NCBI GenBank assembly: GCA_023150875.1
Contig: JAKLKC010000017.1
Coordinates: 1-64,000, forward strand
Origin: Myxococcota bacterium
GTDB taxonomy: Bacteria; Myxococcota_A; UBA796; UBA9615; JAKLKC01
Direction of reading: 5' to 3'
DNA length: 64,000 nucleotides
The notes under the pieces were generated by a model. That model was not told where the DNA came from. It was given only the letters and a program-made list of their open reading frames with translations, and did no database searches. The position numbers and the translations under genes were made by a program. Below, piece by piece: positions 16,965-25,708 of this stretch. How positions within the stretch are numbered: position 1 is the first letter of the stretch; the number at the start of each line of letters is the position of its first letter.

Positions 16965-19900
16965 ATGGACCATCACGCGCCGCCGCGCGGGGGGGCCGCC
17001 CCGCGCCGGCCCGGGCTTCCGCTCGCCGCGCTCGCCCTCGCTTCCCTCGTCCTGTCCACCGGACGGGCCGAGGCCGCGCGCTCCGACCTGCTCGTCCAGG
17101 TCCTCGACGCCGAGACCGCCATCACGGTCTCCCGGGCGTCGGCGCCCTACTGGGAGCCCTGGGAGGTCGCCTGGAGCGAGGTCCAGCCCCGGTGCCCCGC
17201 GGCGGGGGGAGTGGTCCTGGACGCCGATCCCGACGCCATCGACCCCGAGTCCCTGTGCCCGGAGGAGGAGGACGACGGGGACCTGCTCCAGTGCGTCGGC
17301 CGCTACGACGTCCAGCGCTGGCTCCGCGTCCGCGCCCGGCGCTGCCTCGCCGCCGCCGACTTCCAGGAGTGGCAGGCGATGCGGAAGCGGACCCTCGCCC
17401 TGACGGATCACCTCGTCCCCGTCGGTCGTGACGCCGCCCTCCACCGCGTGGAGGTCCCCTGGGCCCGGCCCTTCCGGGACCGCGCCGCGGACGCGCTGCG
17501 GCGCGCCCTGGCCCTGGGCTCCAACCGGGACCTCGCCGACGAGGTCCTGGCGGCCCGGAACGACGTGAAGAGGGGGGACGAGCCCTTCCTGGACGGCGCA
17601 GCGCGGATCGTCGGCCTGTCCGAGCGGGTGGGGGCGCGGTGCGAGATGGCCCCCCAGCTCGCCCGGAGCGCCACCTGCCAGGAGTTGCACGCCCGCGCGG
17701 GGGACATCCTGTCGGCCCAGGGGGACCTCCCCCGTGCCCGCTCGGCGTGGCGGCGGGCGGTGGCGGCGCCGGGGCCCCTGACCTGGCTCTCCCTCTACCT
17801 CGTGGCCCACGCCACCCGTGAGGCCGGGGGTGGCCCGCCCCCCTGCGCCGCCCTGGGCAGGGAGGGCTTCGGCCCCGCCCTGAAGTCCGCCCCCTCCCCC
17901 GCCCTCGCCGAGCTCGTCCTCGCCGACGCGGCGGCGACGCTGGCCGCCGACGGCTGCGGCGACGAGCTGCGGGGGATCCTGGACGACGCGGTGGGCCTCA
18001 CCGCGTCCCAGTCGCCCGACGGGTCCGCGCCCCCGGCGCTTCCCCGGACTGCCGACGTGCTGGGCCACCAGGCGGACGACCTGCTGGCCGCCCTGCGCCA
18101 GCGCCTCGTCGCCCGGGGCACTCCCGAGGCGCTGCTGGCGGCGGTGATCGGGGACGGCGACGAAGCCGACGCCCCCCGGATCCGCGCCCGGGACGCCGCC
18201 GACGCCCAGCGCGCCTATGGCGTCCGGGAGGCCACCCGAGACCTGCTGGAGCAGGTGGCCATCGCCCGGACCCGGGACGGGCGCGAGGTCATGTTGGTGA
18301 AGCCCCGGGACGGGGCCCCCCTGGGCGCCGTGGCGGAGCGGCTGCGGGGGCACACCGAGGGCCGGCTGGCGGTCCTGACCCGCTGGCCCCGGGCGGTGGA
18401 CCCCGCGCGGGAGGCTGCCGTCCGCGCCCTGCTGGCGGACGCGGCCATGGCGCTCCTGGACGCGGACCTCGTCCTCCTGGACGCCGCCACCGTGGCCACC
18501 GCCGAGGGCACGGCCCGCCCCCGCCGCCGCGACTCCGCCGACTCCGGCTCGATGGGGGCGGCCCTGCTGGCCCGTGCCTCCTTGGACCTCGACCGCGGGC
18601 GGGCCGCCGCCGCCGTCGAGGCCGTGGCCGAAGCCCTGCCGCGCCTCTCTCCCCTCTCCCCCGGCTCGCCCGTGGCCAGCCGGCTGGCACGCCTCGCCGC
18701 CTCGCGCCGCGCCGCCGCCGCCGCGTCGCGCCTCATGGACCGCCTCTCCCGAGCCCCCGCCGACGAGGCGGCCGGGCCGCTCTCGGATCTGGTCGCCGCG
18801 TTCGACCGCGCGTGGCCGGACCATCCCCGCCGGGGTGAGATCGAGGTGGCCTGGTCCACCCGCCTGAGGGCCTGGGGCCGGGCCGTCGAGGTCCCCGCGG
18901 CCCGGGCCGGGGAGGGCGACTGCGCGGTGCTGGCGGGGAGGGCCGCCTTGCTGGAGGAGCAGCGCCGGCGCCTCGCCGCCCGCGCCCTCCTGGGGGACGA
19001 TCCCGCCGTGGAGGCCATGGTCCGGGACCGGGCCCGGACGGCCTTCCACGCCGCGGGCGAACTGTGGGAAGCCTGCGGCGAGCGCCCCGAGGCCTGGGAG
19101 ATCCGGGGGCGCTCCATCGCGGCGCTGGCGGAGACGGCCCCCGAGGACGAGCAGTCCTTCGAGGCCGCCGTCTCGGCCCTGGCCGAGTTGACCGCGAGGG
19201 CCGCCCGCGACCCCGCCGGGGGGCCGGTGTCGATTTCCCTCGCCTGGCCCGAGGCGCGCCAGGTGGAGATGCGGAACCGCGCCCGGGGGATCGGCCGCCT
19301 CGCGTGGCTGGAGGCCGTCGAGGCGGACCTGCGCTCCCTGGGCGCGGCCCCGCCTCGGGAGGCCGAGGACGTCGCCGCGGTCGTGGGGGGCGACGCATGC
19401 CGCGGCCTGCTCGCCGCCGCCGGGAACGGCAGCGGAGGTCCCGCGGCCCCCGGGCCCTCCATCGGCCTGCGGATCCGCGGGCTGGAGGAGTTTCTGGGGA
19501 GCCATCCCCGGGACCGCGCCTGGGCCCGGGTGAGCGCCGACCTGGCCGCCTGCGCCGAGGCCGACGGGGACCCCCGAAAGGCCCTCGCCGCCGCGGGCGC
19601 GGCGCTGCGGGCGTGGTGCGGCGAGTCGGGCGCCCCCTGCCGGGCCGGTGACGGGATCGTGGGCGAGAGCCTGGGCACCCTCGACTCGGTCCTGGACGCC
19701 CTGACGAGCGGTGGAGCGGAGGAGGCGCTGCGGGCCGACGCGCTGGCGGAGGAGGCCGGCTCGCTCCGCCGCGCCGCTGTTGCGGAGGGTGATCCCCGTG
19801 CCGGGGCCTCCCTCCACCTGCGGGCGGCGGGCGCGATCATCGAGGCGGTCGCCCTGGACCCCGGCCTGGGCACCGCCTGGGCCCCCCTCCTCGACTCCCT

Positions 19901-20054
19901 GGCCCGGAGCGGCGTCGACCCGGACGCCCTGTGCCGGCTCCGGGAGCGCGTCGTCCCCCGGACGGCCGCCCTTCCCATCCCCGACGACCAGCGCGCCTTC
20001 CTCGGATCTCCCGCCTGGGGGCACGCCTGCGAGCGCGCGGAGGCCCGCCGATGA
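16965..20054 (+). CDS. exported alpha-helical repeat protein, partner of the downstream kinase
   Basis: 1029 residues. ATG 16965 is chosen for the GGAGGAC site and because it gives a clear signal peptide (Arg-rich start, hydrophobic core L-P-L-A-A-L-A-L-A-S-L-V-L, cleavage near A-E-A about residue 37). The rest is almost wholly helical, Ala/Arg/Glu/Leu-rich, with TPR-like periodicity and scattered Cys residues that may pair in the periplasm. No catalytic motif. Its last four bases (ATGA) overlap the start of the kinase/SUMF1 gene, so the two are translationally coupled and probably act together. The kinase has its SUMF1-like domain outside the membrane, where this protein would also be. Function unknown. 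Confidence 0.8.
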   Translation: MDHHAPPRGGAAPRRPGLPLAALALASLVLSTGRAEAARSDLLVQVLDAETAITVSRASAPYWEPWEVAWSEVQPRCPAAGGVVLDADPDAIDPESLCPEEEDDGDLLQCVGRYDVQRWLRVRARRCLAAADFQEWQAMRKRTLALTDHLVPVGRDAALHRVEVPWARPFRDRAADALRRALALGSNRDLADEVLAARNDVKRGDEPFLDGAARIVGLSERVGARCEMAPQLARSATCQELHARAGDILSAQGDLPRARSAWRRAVAAPGPLTWLSLYLVAHATREAGGGPPPCAALGREGFGPALKSAPSPALAELVLADAAATLAADGCGDELRGILDDAVGLTASQSPDGSAPPALPRTADVLGHQADDLLAALRQRLVARGTPEALLAAVIGDGDEADAPRIRARDAADAQRAYGVREATRDLLEQVAIARTRDGREVMLVKPRDGAPLGAVAERLRGHTEGRLAVLTRWPRAVDPAREAAVRALLADAAMALLDADLVLLDAATVATAEGTARPRRRDSADSGSMGAALLARASLDLDRGRAAAAVEAVAEALPRLSPLSPGSPVASRLARLAASRRAAAAASRLMDRLSRAPADEAAGPLSDLVAAFDRAWPDHPRRGEIEVAWSTRLRAWGRAVEVPAARAGEGDCAVLAGRAALLEEQRRRLAARALLGDDPAVEAMVRDRARTAFHAAGELWEACGERPEAWEIRGRSIAALAETAPEDEQSFEAAVSALAELTARAARDPAGGPVSISLAWPEARQVEMRNRARGIGRLAWLEAVEADLRSLGAAPPREAEDVAAVVGGDACRGLLAAAGNGSGGPAAPGPSIGLRIRGLEEFLGSHPRDRAWARVSADLAACAEADGDPRKALAAAGAALRAWCGESGAPCRAGDGIVGESLGTLDSVLDALTSGGAEEALRADALAEEAGSLRRAAVAEGDPRAGASLHLRAAGAIIEAVALDPGLGTAWAPLLDSLARSGVDPDALCRLRERVVPRTAALPIPDDQRAFLGSPAWGHACERAEARR

Positions 20055-23050
20055 CCGACGTCCACGACCCCCAGATCTGCTACGGCTGCCGCGAGCCGGT
20101 CCCCGAGGGGGAGGCCTCCTGCCCCGCCTGCGGCGCCCGTCCCGCCAGCGGCACCCGCTTCCCCCGGGACCGGTGGGGGGGCCGCGAGGTGGAGCTGGAC
20201 GACCGGAGGGTCCGGCTGGGGCGCCCGATGGGCATCGGGGCGTTCGGCGCGGTCTACCCCGTGGAGGGAGGCCCGGAGGAGTGGGTGGGCACGGTGCTGA
20301 AGGTCCTCCACTCCTTCGCCGAGCGGCCCCCCGCCGCCCAGGCGATGGCCCGGCGCCGCTTCGAGCAGGAGGCGCGGATCCTGATGCGCCTCGGCTCCCA
20401 CCCGAACCTGATCCGGTGCCACGGCCACGGGATCCTGCACGACGGGACGCCCTGGATCGCCATGGACCGCGCCGTCGGACTCAACCTGGCGGTCTACCTG
20501 CGGGAGCGGGGGGCCCCGCCGGCCCCGCTGGCCCTGGAGCTGGCGCGGCAGCTCGCCGCGGCCATGGCGTTCGTCGGGGACGCCGAGGTGGTGGGGCGGG
20601 ACTACAAGCCGGACAACGTGGTGGTGCGGGGCCTCGACGGGGGCGAGCCGCCCCACCTGACGGTGCTGGACTTCGGGGCGGCCCGGTACCTCTACGGGCC
20701 GGGCCTGGGCACGGTGGACGGGGGCATGGTGGGCACCCTGCCCTACGCCCCGCCGGAGCAGATGACCGACGCCACGTCGGCGGACCTGCGCTCGGACGTG
20801 TTCGCGTACGGGACCATCGTCTACGAGCTGCTGACGGGCCGCCGGCTGTTCGGCCAGAGGGGCTTCGGCGCCTGCCTCGCCGCCAAGACGGAGGCCGCCC
20901 GGCCGGAGATCTCCATCCCCGGCGAGCCGGCGGCCGGACGGATGGCGACGGGGCTGATCACCGCCTGCACCGCGCCGCGGCCCGACGACCGGCCCCCGGA
21001 CCTCCACCGGGTCGGCGAGGCGGTGGCGGGGGTGATCGCGCTGCTGCGCGCCCCCGCCCGCGCCGCGGGGCGCGCGTCGCCCCGGGCGGCGACGTCGGCC
21101 TGGCCGACGGGATCGCCGCGGGTGGCGCGGCTCGGCCCCAACGCCACCCTGGTCCCCGCGCCGGCCCAGGAGGTGCCCGCGCCCGCGCCCGCCGCGCCCT
21201 TCCTGCCCACGGCCGCCGACGCGGCGGCGGAGGTGCCCGAGCCGACTGCCGTGCCCGCGGACGCCTGGAGCGGACCGGCGGGGGGCCCCCAGCCCTCGGA
21301 CGGCGACGGTCCCGACCGGACCGGCGGGGCACTGGCCCCCGGCGCGGAGGGGTGGGGCGGGACCGAAGTGGCCGGGCCGCCGGTCCCCAAGCCCGTCGGC
21401 GCCGAGGCCGCTGGGGCCGCGGAGGCCGGCCTGGAGCCGGCTCCGGGCCTGGCGGCGGACCCGGACGCCACCGTGATCTCCGATGGAAGGCCGGAGGCGA
21501 GGGCCACGGTCGGGGCCGGTCCCGGGACGGGGCACGGGGCGCCGGCCTTCCTGGGCACCGCCATCCCCGCCGGGGGGTGGGCCACTCCGGAGGCGGCGCC
21601 GCGAGAGCCTCCCGGCCCGGCACCCGCGGCGGCCGTCGGAGCGCAGGAAGACGGCCCGCGGGGCGGTCCCCGGCTCCCCGGAGGGGACCCCGCCCGCAAG
21701 CCTGCGCCTGGGCTCCTGGCCGGAGAGCCGGAGCCCCTGGACCGCGCGGTGATGGTGGGCCTGGCCCTGGTGACGTTCGCGTGCCTGATGATCACGGCGG
21801 GGGTCCAGGTCATCCGGGCCTACGGGCCCGACGTGGCGGGGGAGATCCGCCGAGACCTGGGAGAGGTCCGGCGGGCCTGGGTCGCCGCCGTGGAGGCCGC
21901 CCGGGAAGCCGCGGAGCCCCGGATCGCCCCCGCGGCGCCCCCGGCGCCCCATTCCCCGAATGATCGGCACGGCGGTCCCGGCCGGTTCCAGGGGGAGGCG
22001 GAGTGGTGGGTCACCGCTGCCAACGGGCCCCGGGAGCCCTCCGCGGAGGGTCCGGGCGTCGCGACCGGCTCCGAGCCCTCCCCCCACCGGGAGAGGACGG
22101 CGGTGAAGTCGGGCGTCCCCGCGAGGGCCACCCCGAGCCCGCGGGGGCGGGAGGTCAAGGACGCCCCCCGCCCGCGCTTCCCGCGGCTGGACCCTCCCCC
22201 CGCCCAGGACTCGGGCTGGACGGCGTGGGAGGCCGCCCTGCGCGGGGCGGACGCCGCCGGCTCGGACCCCTCCCACCCCGGCGGTGCCCCGGAGGAGCCC
22301 CGGGCAGGAGGCGCCGTCCTGGCTCCCCCCGCCGGCCCCCGAAGGGTGGCGACGTCCAGCATCGCCGGCGCCCGGGTGTGGTTCGGCCCCGCCACAGCGG
22401 AGTCCCTGGCACGGTGCCGGTCCCTCCTCGGTCCGGCGGCTTGCGAGGACCGCTCCGGGCCTCCCCTCGGCTGGATCCAGATCGACGCCTTCCGGCTGGA
22501 CCGGGTGGAGGTGAGTCGGGAGCGCTACCTGGACTGCGTCGCCGCGGGCCGGTGCGGGGAGCCCCGGGGCGGCCTCGGTTCCGGCCGCGGCGACCTGCCG
22601 GTGACGGGAGTGAGCCCGGAGCAAGCGGCGACCTTCTGCCGATCGGTGGGGGGAAGGCTCCCGACGTGGGTGGAGTGGGAGGCCGCCGCCTCGTGGGGGC
22701 CGGGGTTCGACGCGCCCGCGGACCGGAGGTTCCTCCCCTTCGTCGGCGCGCCGGACTGTGATCGAGCCCGGCTCCTGGGCTGCGGCAGCGGTCCCGGCCC
22801 GGTGAGCGCTCGCCCCCGGAGCGCGAGCGCCTGGGGAGTGCGGGACCTGCTGGGCAACGTCGCCGAGTGGGTGATCGGCCCCACCCACTACGAGCTGCGG
22901 GGCGGGAGCTGGCTCACCCCCGCCGCCTCCCTGACCGCGCTGCGCCCCCGCCACCCCGCCCGGAGCGGCGAGGTCCCCGCCGACGCCGGGTTCCGGTGCG
23001 CGATGCCCGCCGCCGGCGCGGCCGGCGGCGAGGTGGTGACGGCGCGCTGA
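20051..23050 (+). CDS. zinc-ribbon Ser/Thr protein kinase with TM helix and SUMF1-like C-terminal domain
   Basis: 999 residues. A zinc ribbon comes first (C-Y-G-C at 10-13, C-P-A-C at 24-27). Then a Hanks-type kinase: glycine loop G61-I-G-A-F-G66, Lys84, Glu107, G-R-D-Y-K-P-D-N with Asp184/Lys186/Asn189 (Gly replaces the usual His of HRD), D-F-G at 207-209 and A-P-P-E-Q-M. A long Pro/Ala/Gly linker leads to one TM helix at about 566-588. After another linker comes a formylglycine-generating-enzyme-like (SUMF1/FGE-sulfatase) fold at about 767-990, with G-N-V-A-E-W-V, R-G-G-S-W and G-F-R-C-A. The kinase would face the cytoplasm and the SUMF1 domain the outside, as in a transmembrane sensor. Whether the latter is catalytic or only binds ligand is unknown. 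Confidence 0.92.
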   Translation: MTDVHDPQICYGCREPVPEGEASCPACGARPASGTRFPRDRWGGREVELDDRRVRLGRPMGIGAFGAVYPVEGGPEEWVGTVLKVLHSFAERPPAAQAMARRRFEQEARILMRLGSHPNLIRCHGHGILHDGTPWIAMDRAVGLNLAVYLRERGAPPAPLALELARQLAAAMAFVGDAEVVGRDYKPDNVVVRGLDGGEPPHLTVLDFGAARYLYGPGLGTVDGGMVGTLPYAPPEQMTDATSADLRSDVFAYGTIVYELLTGRRLFGQRGFGACLAAKTEAARPEISIPGEPAAGRMATGLITACTAPRPDDRPPDLHRVGEAVAGVIALLRAPARAAGRASPRAATSAWPTGSPRVARLGPNATLVPAPAQEVPAPAPAAPFLPTAADAAAEVPEPTAVPADAWSGPAGGPQPSDGDGPDRTGGALAPGAEGWGGTEVAGPPVPKPVGAEAAGAAEAGLEPAPGLAADPDATVISDGRPEARATVGAGPGTGHGAPAFLGTAIPAGGWATPEAAPREPPGPAPAAAVGAQEDGPRGGPRLPGGDPARKPAPGLLAGEPEPLDRAVMVGLALVTFACLMITAGVQVIRAYGPDVAGEIRRDLGEVRRAWVAAVEAAREAAEPRIAPAAPPAPHSPNDRHGGPGRFQGEAEWWVTAANGPREPSAEGPGVATGSEPSPHRERTAVKSGVPARATPSPRGREVKDAPRPRFPRLDPPPAQDSGWTAWEAALRGADAAGSDPSHPGGAPEEPRAGGAVLAPPAGPRRVATSSIAGARVWFGPATAESLARCRSLLGPAACEDRSGPPLGWIQIDAFRLDRVEVSRERYLDCVAAGRCGEPRGGLGSGRGDLPVTGVSPEQAATFCRSVGGRLPTWVEWEAAASWGPGFDAPADRRFLPFVGAPDCDRARLLGCGSGPGPVSARPRSASAWGVRDLLGNVAEWVIGPTHYELRGGSWLTPAASLTALRPRHPARSGEVPADAGFRCAMPAAGAAGGEVVTAR

Positions 23051-23101
23051 GGGGGTGACTCACCGCTGTCGGTGGCGGGGGCGCGAGATCGGGCGGGGGC
23101 G

Positions 23102-24325
23102 TCAGAGGTTGTTGATGGTGTCGCAGATCGTCTTGGCGGTCTCGTAGTCGCCGGCGTCCCAGGCAGCCTCGGCGTCGTCCCAGAACTCCCAGAAGTAGCC
23201 GTCGTCGACGCCATCGCCGCCCAGGTCGATGGGGGACCACCAGTCCAACTGCCCGTAGGCCACGTTCAGCGTGGTGCCCAGGCACTGCTGGACGGCACGG
23301 TCGTCCATGTCGGCCGAGTTGTTCTCGATCCACAGGGCGTCGTAAAGGGACTGGAGGGAGTCGAACGCCGAGTCGAAGACGCCGAGGGGGAGCCAGGAGG
23401 CGATGGTGGAGGAGTCCACCTGCGCGTTGCCCTTGCCCGACGACCACACCTTGATCTGGTGCTTCCAGAAGCCGATGGTGCTGGGGTTGCCCAGGGCCGC
23501 GCCGGCGAAGCTGCCCGTGCCGTCGTGCACGCACGAGGTCGGGATGAAGGCGGCCAGGGCCTGCACAGCGGCCTCGGGGATCACCTGGTAGACGTCGAGC
23601 CCCTCGGTGGTGGCGTCCACGGTGAGCGGCAGCGCCGGTCCGGTGACCGTAGCGGTGGCGTTTCCGCTGGCGTCGGTCACCACCACGGCGTCCGAGAGGG
23701 TGCCGGACGAGGCGGTGAGGGCGATGGCCTGCCCCGCCACGGGAGAGGCCCCCTGGCTCACGTTCACCGACACGGTGACCGTGCCTCCGGAGCCCCCCGT
23801 CAGGTCCACGGTCAGCTCGGGGTCGCCGGTGCAGCTCATCACGCACTGGCCCTCGGCCTCGGCGATGAGGGCGTTGGCGCCCGCCTCGATGTCGGCCTCG
23901 CTCACGTACAGCGAGGAGTCGTCGCCGTCCCACGGATCGGGGTCGTACACCAGCTTCCACATGGCCACCTGGATCACGGAGCCCCAGTAGTTCGATCCCC
24001 CGGCGTCGTAGTTCGCGAGGATGTAGGCCATCTCGCAGTATGGGGACTCGTTGGGCAGGAGCTCGAGGGTCGCGGTGTAGGACTGCCCGGCGGCGATGCT
24101 GTGGTCCAGGTCGATGCAGTAGGCGTCGTGGACCACGCCGTCCAGGCTCAGGGACATCTCGGCGGCGTAGAAGTTGCCGAAGTACCCTCCGTCCCGATAG
24201 ATGTGGGCCGTGCCCGAGGTGTTGATGCCGTTGTACTGGGCGGACACCGTCTCGGCGGACGCCGGGGCAGCGGCCGAGGCGACGAGCGCCACGACGGCGG
24301 GACTCAGGAGACGAAGAAGCTTCAC
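23102..24325 (-). CDS. exported protein with thioester-adhesin-like domain
   Basis: 407 residues. GTG start at 24325 after CAGGAGGTACCC, giving a signal peptide ending A-S-A near residue 24. Residues about 25-135 match the thioester (TED/TQXA) fold of surface adhesins: Y-C-I-D with Cys70 and V-I-Q-V-A-M-W with Gln119, the pair that would form the internal Cys-Gln thioester used to bond host or neighbour surfaces. An invasin/Big-like Ig domain follows (about 165-235). The C-terminal ~150 residues have T-I-G-F-W-K-H, W-I-E-N-N and a final A-K-T-I-C-D-T-I-N-N-L, a domain I remember from other exported proteins but cannot name. Best known from Gram-positive bacteria, so notable here. Confidence 0.85.
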   Translation of the reverse strand: MKLLRLLSPAVVALVASAAAPASAETVSAQYNGINTSGTAHIYRDGGYFGNFYAAEMSLSLDGVVHDAYCIDLDHSIAAGQSYTATLELLPNESPYCEMAYILANYDAGGSNYWGSVIQVAMWKLVYDPDPWDGDDSSLYVSEADIEAGANALIAEAEGQCVMSCTGDPELTVDLTGGSGGTVTVSVNVSQGASPVAGQAIALTASSGTLSDAVVVTDASGNATATVTGPALPLTVDATTEGLDVYQVIPEAAVQALAAFIPTSCVHDGTGSFAGAALGNPSTIGFWKHQIKVWSSGKGNAQVDSSTIASWLPLGVFDSAFDSLQSLYDALWIENNSADMDDRAVQQCLGTTLNVAYGQLDWWSPIDLGGDGVDDGYFWEFWDDAEAAWDAGDYETAKTICDTINNL

Positions 24326-24419
24326 GGGTACCTCCTGCGCTCGGCCAGCACCCCCACCCCGCTCGCGTGCAGGCCTATCAGGCGCCCGAGAAGGGGGCAA
24401 GAATAAACTAGAGGGGCTG

Positions 24420-24433
24420 CGAGAAAGTTCTCG
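24420..24433. repeat. short inverted repeat in a divergent promoter region
   Basis: CGAGAA-AG-TTCTCG, six-base arms with a two-base loop, in the gap between the thioester-domain gene and the crotonase gene. It may be a small operator; too short to be sure. Confidence 0.3.
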
Positions 24434-24489
24434 AGGCCAGCCCGGGGGCCCTCGAGGACCGGGCCGGCGAGGCGCAGGCGGGTCGTCCC

Positions 24490-24518
24490 TTGACTCCGGG
24501 ACGAAGGAGCGATACGGG
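24490..24518 (+). promoter_or_regulatory. possible promoter of the crotonase gene
   Basis: A near-consensus -35 TTGACT at 24490-24495, a 17-base spacer and a weak -10 TACGGG at 24513-24518. The AAAGGAGG ribosome site and the GTG at 24558 follow. Confidence 0.3.
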
Positions 24519-24557
24519 GCGGAGTACATCGCGTCGTGGGCGGTGAAAGGAGGACTC

Positions 24558-25346
24558 GTGGACGCTCCGGGACCGGTCCGGTCGGAGGTGGGTGAGGACG
24601 GCGTCTCCGTCGTCATGCTGTGCCGGGCGGCGAAGAGGAACGCCGTGGACGTCCCCCTGGCGGAGGCCCTGGCCGCGGCCTGCGAGGCGGCGGAGGCGGA
24701 CGCCGGGGTGGGATGCCTGCTGCTCGCCGGCGAGGGGCCGTCGTTCTGCGCCGGCATCGACTTCCACGCCTTCGCCGCCCTCTTCGCCGAGCCCGGCGGC
24801 ATGGAGCAGGCGTTCGCGCGGATCCCCGGCGCGTTCACGCGGATCGAGGCCCTGGCGGTGCCGGTGGTGGCGGCGCTGCACGGCGCCGTGCTGGGGGCGG
24901 GCTTGGAGCTGGCCCTGGCCGCCGACGTGCGGATCGCCGCCCGGGGGGCGAGGCTGGGCCTGCCCGAGGTGCGGGTGGGGATGGTCCCCGATCTGGGGGG
25001 GATCGGGAGGCTGGTGGACGTGGTGGGGCACGCCGCCGCCTCCCGACTGGTCCTGGGCGCCGAGGACCTGGACGCCGAGGACGCCCTGGCCCTGGGGCTG
25101 GTCTCGGAGGTGGTCCCCCCCGAAGACCTCCTGTCCCGCGCCCGGGCGGTCGCCGCCCGGATCGCCTCCCACCCGCGCCGCGCCACCCGGGAGGCGAAGC
25201 GGCTGCTGCGGGCCGCCGCAGACCTGCCCGCGTCCCGCAGGCGGGAGGGTGAGGTCGCGGCCCAGAAGGCGCTGCTCTCGGACCCGGATCACCTCGGCGT
25301 GGTCCTCGGCAGCCTGCTGGCGGGGAGGGGGCGACCAGGGGGGTGA
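24558..25346 (+). CDS. enoyl-CoA hydratase/isomerase family protein (crotonase fold)
   Basis: 262 residues from a GTG start after AAAGGAGGACTC. Oxyanion-hole segments are F-C-A-G-I-D and H-G-A-V-L-G-A-G-L-E-L-A. The catalytic region reads L-P-E-V-R-V-G-M-V-P-D-L-G-G. The first Glu of hydratases (rat Glu144 position) is present. The second (Glu164 position) is Arg, so water addition is doubtful. An Asp eight residues after the first Glu matches the Glu/Asp pair of delta3,5-delta2,4-dienoyl-CoA isomerase, so an isomerase role in fatty-acid or other acyl-CoA metabolism is more likely. Full length for the family. It stands alone, with no other acyl-CoA gene beside it. Confidence 0.88.
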   Translation: MDAPGPVRSEVGEDGVSVVMLCRAAKRNAVDVPLAEALAAACEAAEADAGVGCLLLAGEGPSFCAGIDFHAFAALFAEPGGMEQAFARIPGAFTRIEALAVPVVAALHGAVLGAGLELALAADVRIAARGARLGLPEVRVGMVPDLGGIGRLVDVVGHAAASRLVLGAEDLDAEDALALGLVSEVVPPEDLLSRARAVAARIASHPRRATREAKRLLRAAADLPASRRREGEVAAQKALLSDPDHLGVVLGSLLAGRGRPGG

Positions 25347-25708
25347 TCGGGATGAGGGGGGATGGGGCGGGACCGCGGGCGCGACGTCGGCGGGGCGAGC
25401 ACGAGGGCGGTGGCGCGAGCACGTTCGCGAAGGCGCGAGCACGTTCACGAAGGCGCGAGCACGTTCACGAAGGCGCGAGCACGTTCACGAAGGCGCGAAC
25501 ACGGTCTTGACGGCACGAGCATGATCGCGATTCCACGTTATCGGGCCTCGTGGTCGCGCATCGGTCCCCTGCCCCACCTTCGCCTTCCGGCCCTCTGCCC
25601 GGGGACCCCGACCAGGCTCTACCCGCCCACCATGATGCAGCCCCGCCCGGTGGGGTCCGCTGTGGGGGTCATGCCCGCGACATCGGGTGGAGGTTGCGGC
25701 GCCCCTCA
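25347..25708. other. convergent intergenic region with tandem repeat
   Basis: 362 bases between the ends of the crotonase and Fic genes. The first part holds a 20-bp tandem repeat (listed separately). The rest shows only short GC-rich inverted segments, and I see no gene in it. Confidence 0.5.
25391..25530. repeat. 20-bp tandem repeat, about seven units
   Basis: Units of the type AGGCGCGAGCACGTTCACGA. Three copies at 25431-25490 are identical, and two units on each side are increasingly diverged. No spacers of CRISPR type: the units abut. The array lies between two converging genes, so it is not a promoter of either. It could be a protein-binding array or a simple slippage product. GAGCACGTTC in each unit is partly palindromic. 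Confidence 0.75.

Noticed and set aside
18215-22954. 1579-codon minus-strand frame opposite the helical protein and kinase genes
   Set aside because: Product is low-complexity Arg/Ala/Gly; the plus strand carries kinase and SUMF1 motifs.
25391-25530. CRISPR array
   Set aside because: Units are contiguous, without unique spacers, and no cas gene is present.
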